Source: an uncultured Bacilli bacterium (GTDB lineage: Bacteria; Bacillota_I; Bacilli_A; RF39; UBA660). From it: a stretch of DNA of 64,000 nt. Both the position numbers and the translations under genes were made by a program. Below are positions 63,671-64,000 of this stretch, one piece after another (the first letter of the stretch is position 1; each line of letters opens with the position of its first letter). The stretch spans positions 3,287 through 67,286 of the forward strand of contig CAJUHL010000003.1 of assembly GCA_910586425.1 (NCBI GenBank), in the 5' to 3' direction. The notes beneath the pieces were generated by a model. It did not search any database, had not been told where the DNA came from, and was given only the letters and a program-made list of their open reading frames with translations.

Positions 63671-64000
63671 AGAATGCCTCCTATAAAATTCCATATTACT
63701 ATTATATATGAAAATTACATTTTTTGAAAGAAAATTCAAAAGAAAAAATTCAATTTTAATGCACTAATAAGATTTTTGAATATTCTAAAACGCTGTTACA
63801 GTTTATAGTTGGCATAGAGGTAGATATAACATAGATTCATATATGTTGCCAGTCGTAAAAATTTCAAAAAAAATGAAAAGATACACTAAAGTTACTACAC
63901 GTCCAAATGGAGCAAAAGAAAATCGCATTTCTGCGATGATTTTACTACAGATTTTGAAAATATGTAACATCTATTTTTCTTTGTAAAATAAGGGTAAATC

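Noticed and set aside
63843..63986. Plus-strand 47-codon ORF at the right edge (MLPVVKISKKMKRYTKVTTR...)
   Set aside because: No ribosome site at a usable distance and no family resemblance; probably chance in AT-rich sequence.
1..64000. CRISPR arrays, tRNA genes, insertion sequences or prophage genes
   Set aside because: Looked for spaced direct repeats, tRNA-like cloverleaf sequences, transposase and phage motifs; none could be supported.

Overview
This AT-rich window (estimated by eye, roughly 30% G+C) comes from a low-GC Gram-positive bacterium of the Bacilli, most likely an uncultured gut lineage of the Erysipelotrichia/RF39 kind. The evidence is a Gram-positive PolC, the DnaB/DnaI helicase-loading pair, ComN next to a fused SecDF, bifunctional Rsh, ClpC, and three T-box leaders in front of aminoacyl-tRNA synthetase genes. 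TGA is used as a stop, so the code is standard. The genus cannot be settled from this window. Nearly all genes lie on the minus strand; the exception is a radical SAM gene at 26.3-27.2 kb. No tRNA, rRNA, CRISPR array, intact insertion sequence or prophage was seen.

Layout from left to right. 0-3.4 kb: a TsaC/Sua5 gene cut by the window edge, a decayed AlbA_2 regulator fragment, a uracil-DNA-glycosylase-like protein, a two-TM protein of unknown role and a GNAT acetyltransferase. 3.5-6 kb: thrS (without a TGS domain) behind an unknown gene and a T-box. 6-8.3 kb: dnaB-dnaI. 8.3-11.2 kb: a DUF2207 membrane protein and two tandem pilin-like genes. 11.2-14.8 kb: T-box, HD-domain gene, valS. 14.9-24.6 kb: SpoIID-like protein, ClpC, two polysaccharide/lipid II flippases, Cse60, an M23 peptidase and a YgjP-type metalloprotease, that is, an envelope and sporulation-flavoured block. 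24.7-35 kb: YfcC transporter, radical SAM protein, Tex, MutM, glycosyltransferase, CDF transporter, two short collagen-like/C1q-like proteins and a D,D-carboxypeptidase. 35.3-40.6 kb: a kinase-fold-like protein, T-box-serS, polA. 40.8-44.9 kb: a MacB/FtsX-type ABC exporter with two ATPases around one permease. 45.1-52 kb: polC with a possible attenuator leader, then prfA-prmC. 52.2-56.8 kb: a compact three-hairpin element, a small Cys-rich protein, hisS with an archaeal-type aspS, an AAA+ C-terminal remnant and a HipA-like kinase. 56.9-63.7 kb: a tight six-gene operon comN-secDF-(unknown)-rsh-dtd-PerM.

The window is mostly housekeeping: replication, tRNA charging with amino-acid sensing by T-boxes, D-aminoacyl-tRNA clearance, the stringent response, protein export, wall remodelling and surface display. 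SpoIID, Cse60, SpoVB/YtgP and the collagen-like proteins suggest a spore-forming organism or the descendant of one. No complete new defence or mobile system was found. The observations most worth following are the three-hairpin element near 52.3 kb, the leader of polC, the HipA-like kinase beside an AAA+ fragment, the collagen-like/C1q-like pair, the two-ATPase ABC exporter, the archaeal-type AspRS, and -10 boxes that sit 15-18 nt from start codons.
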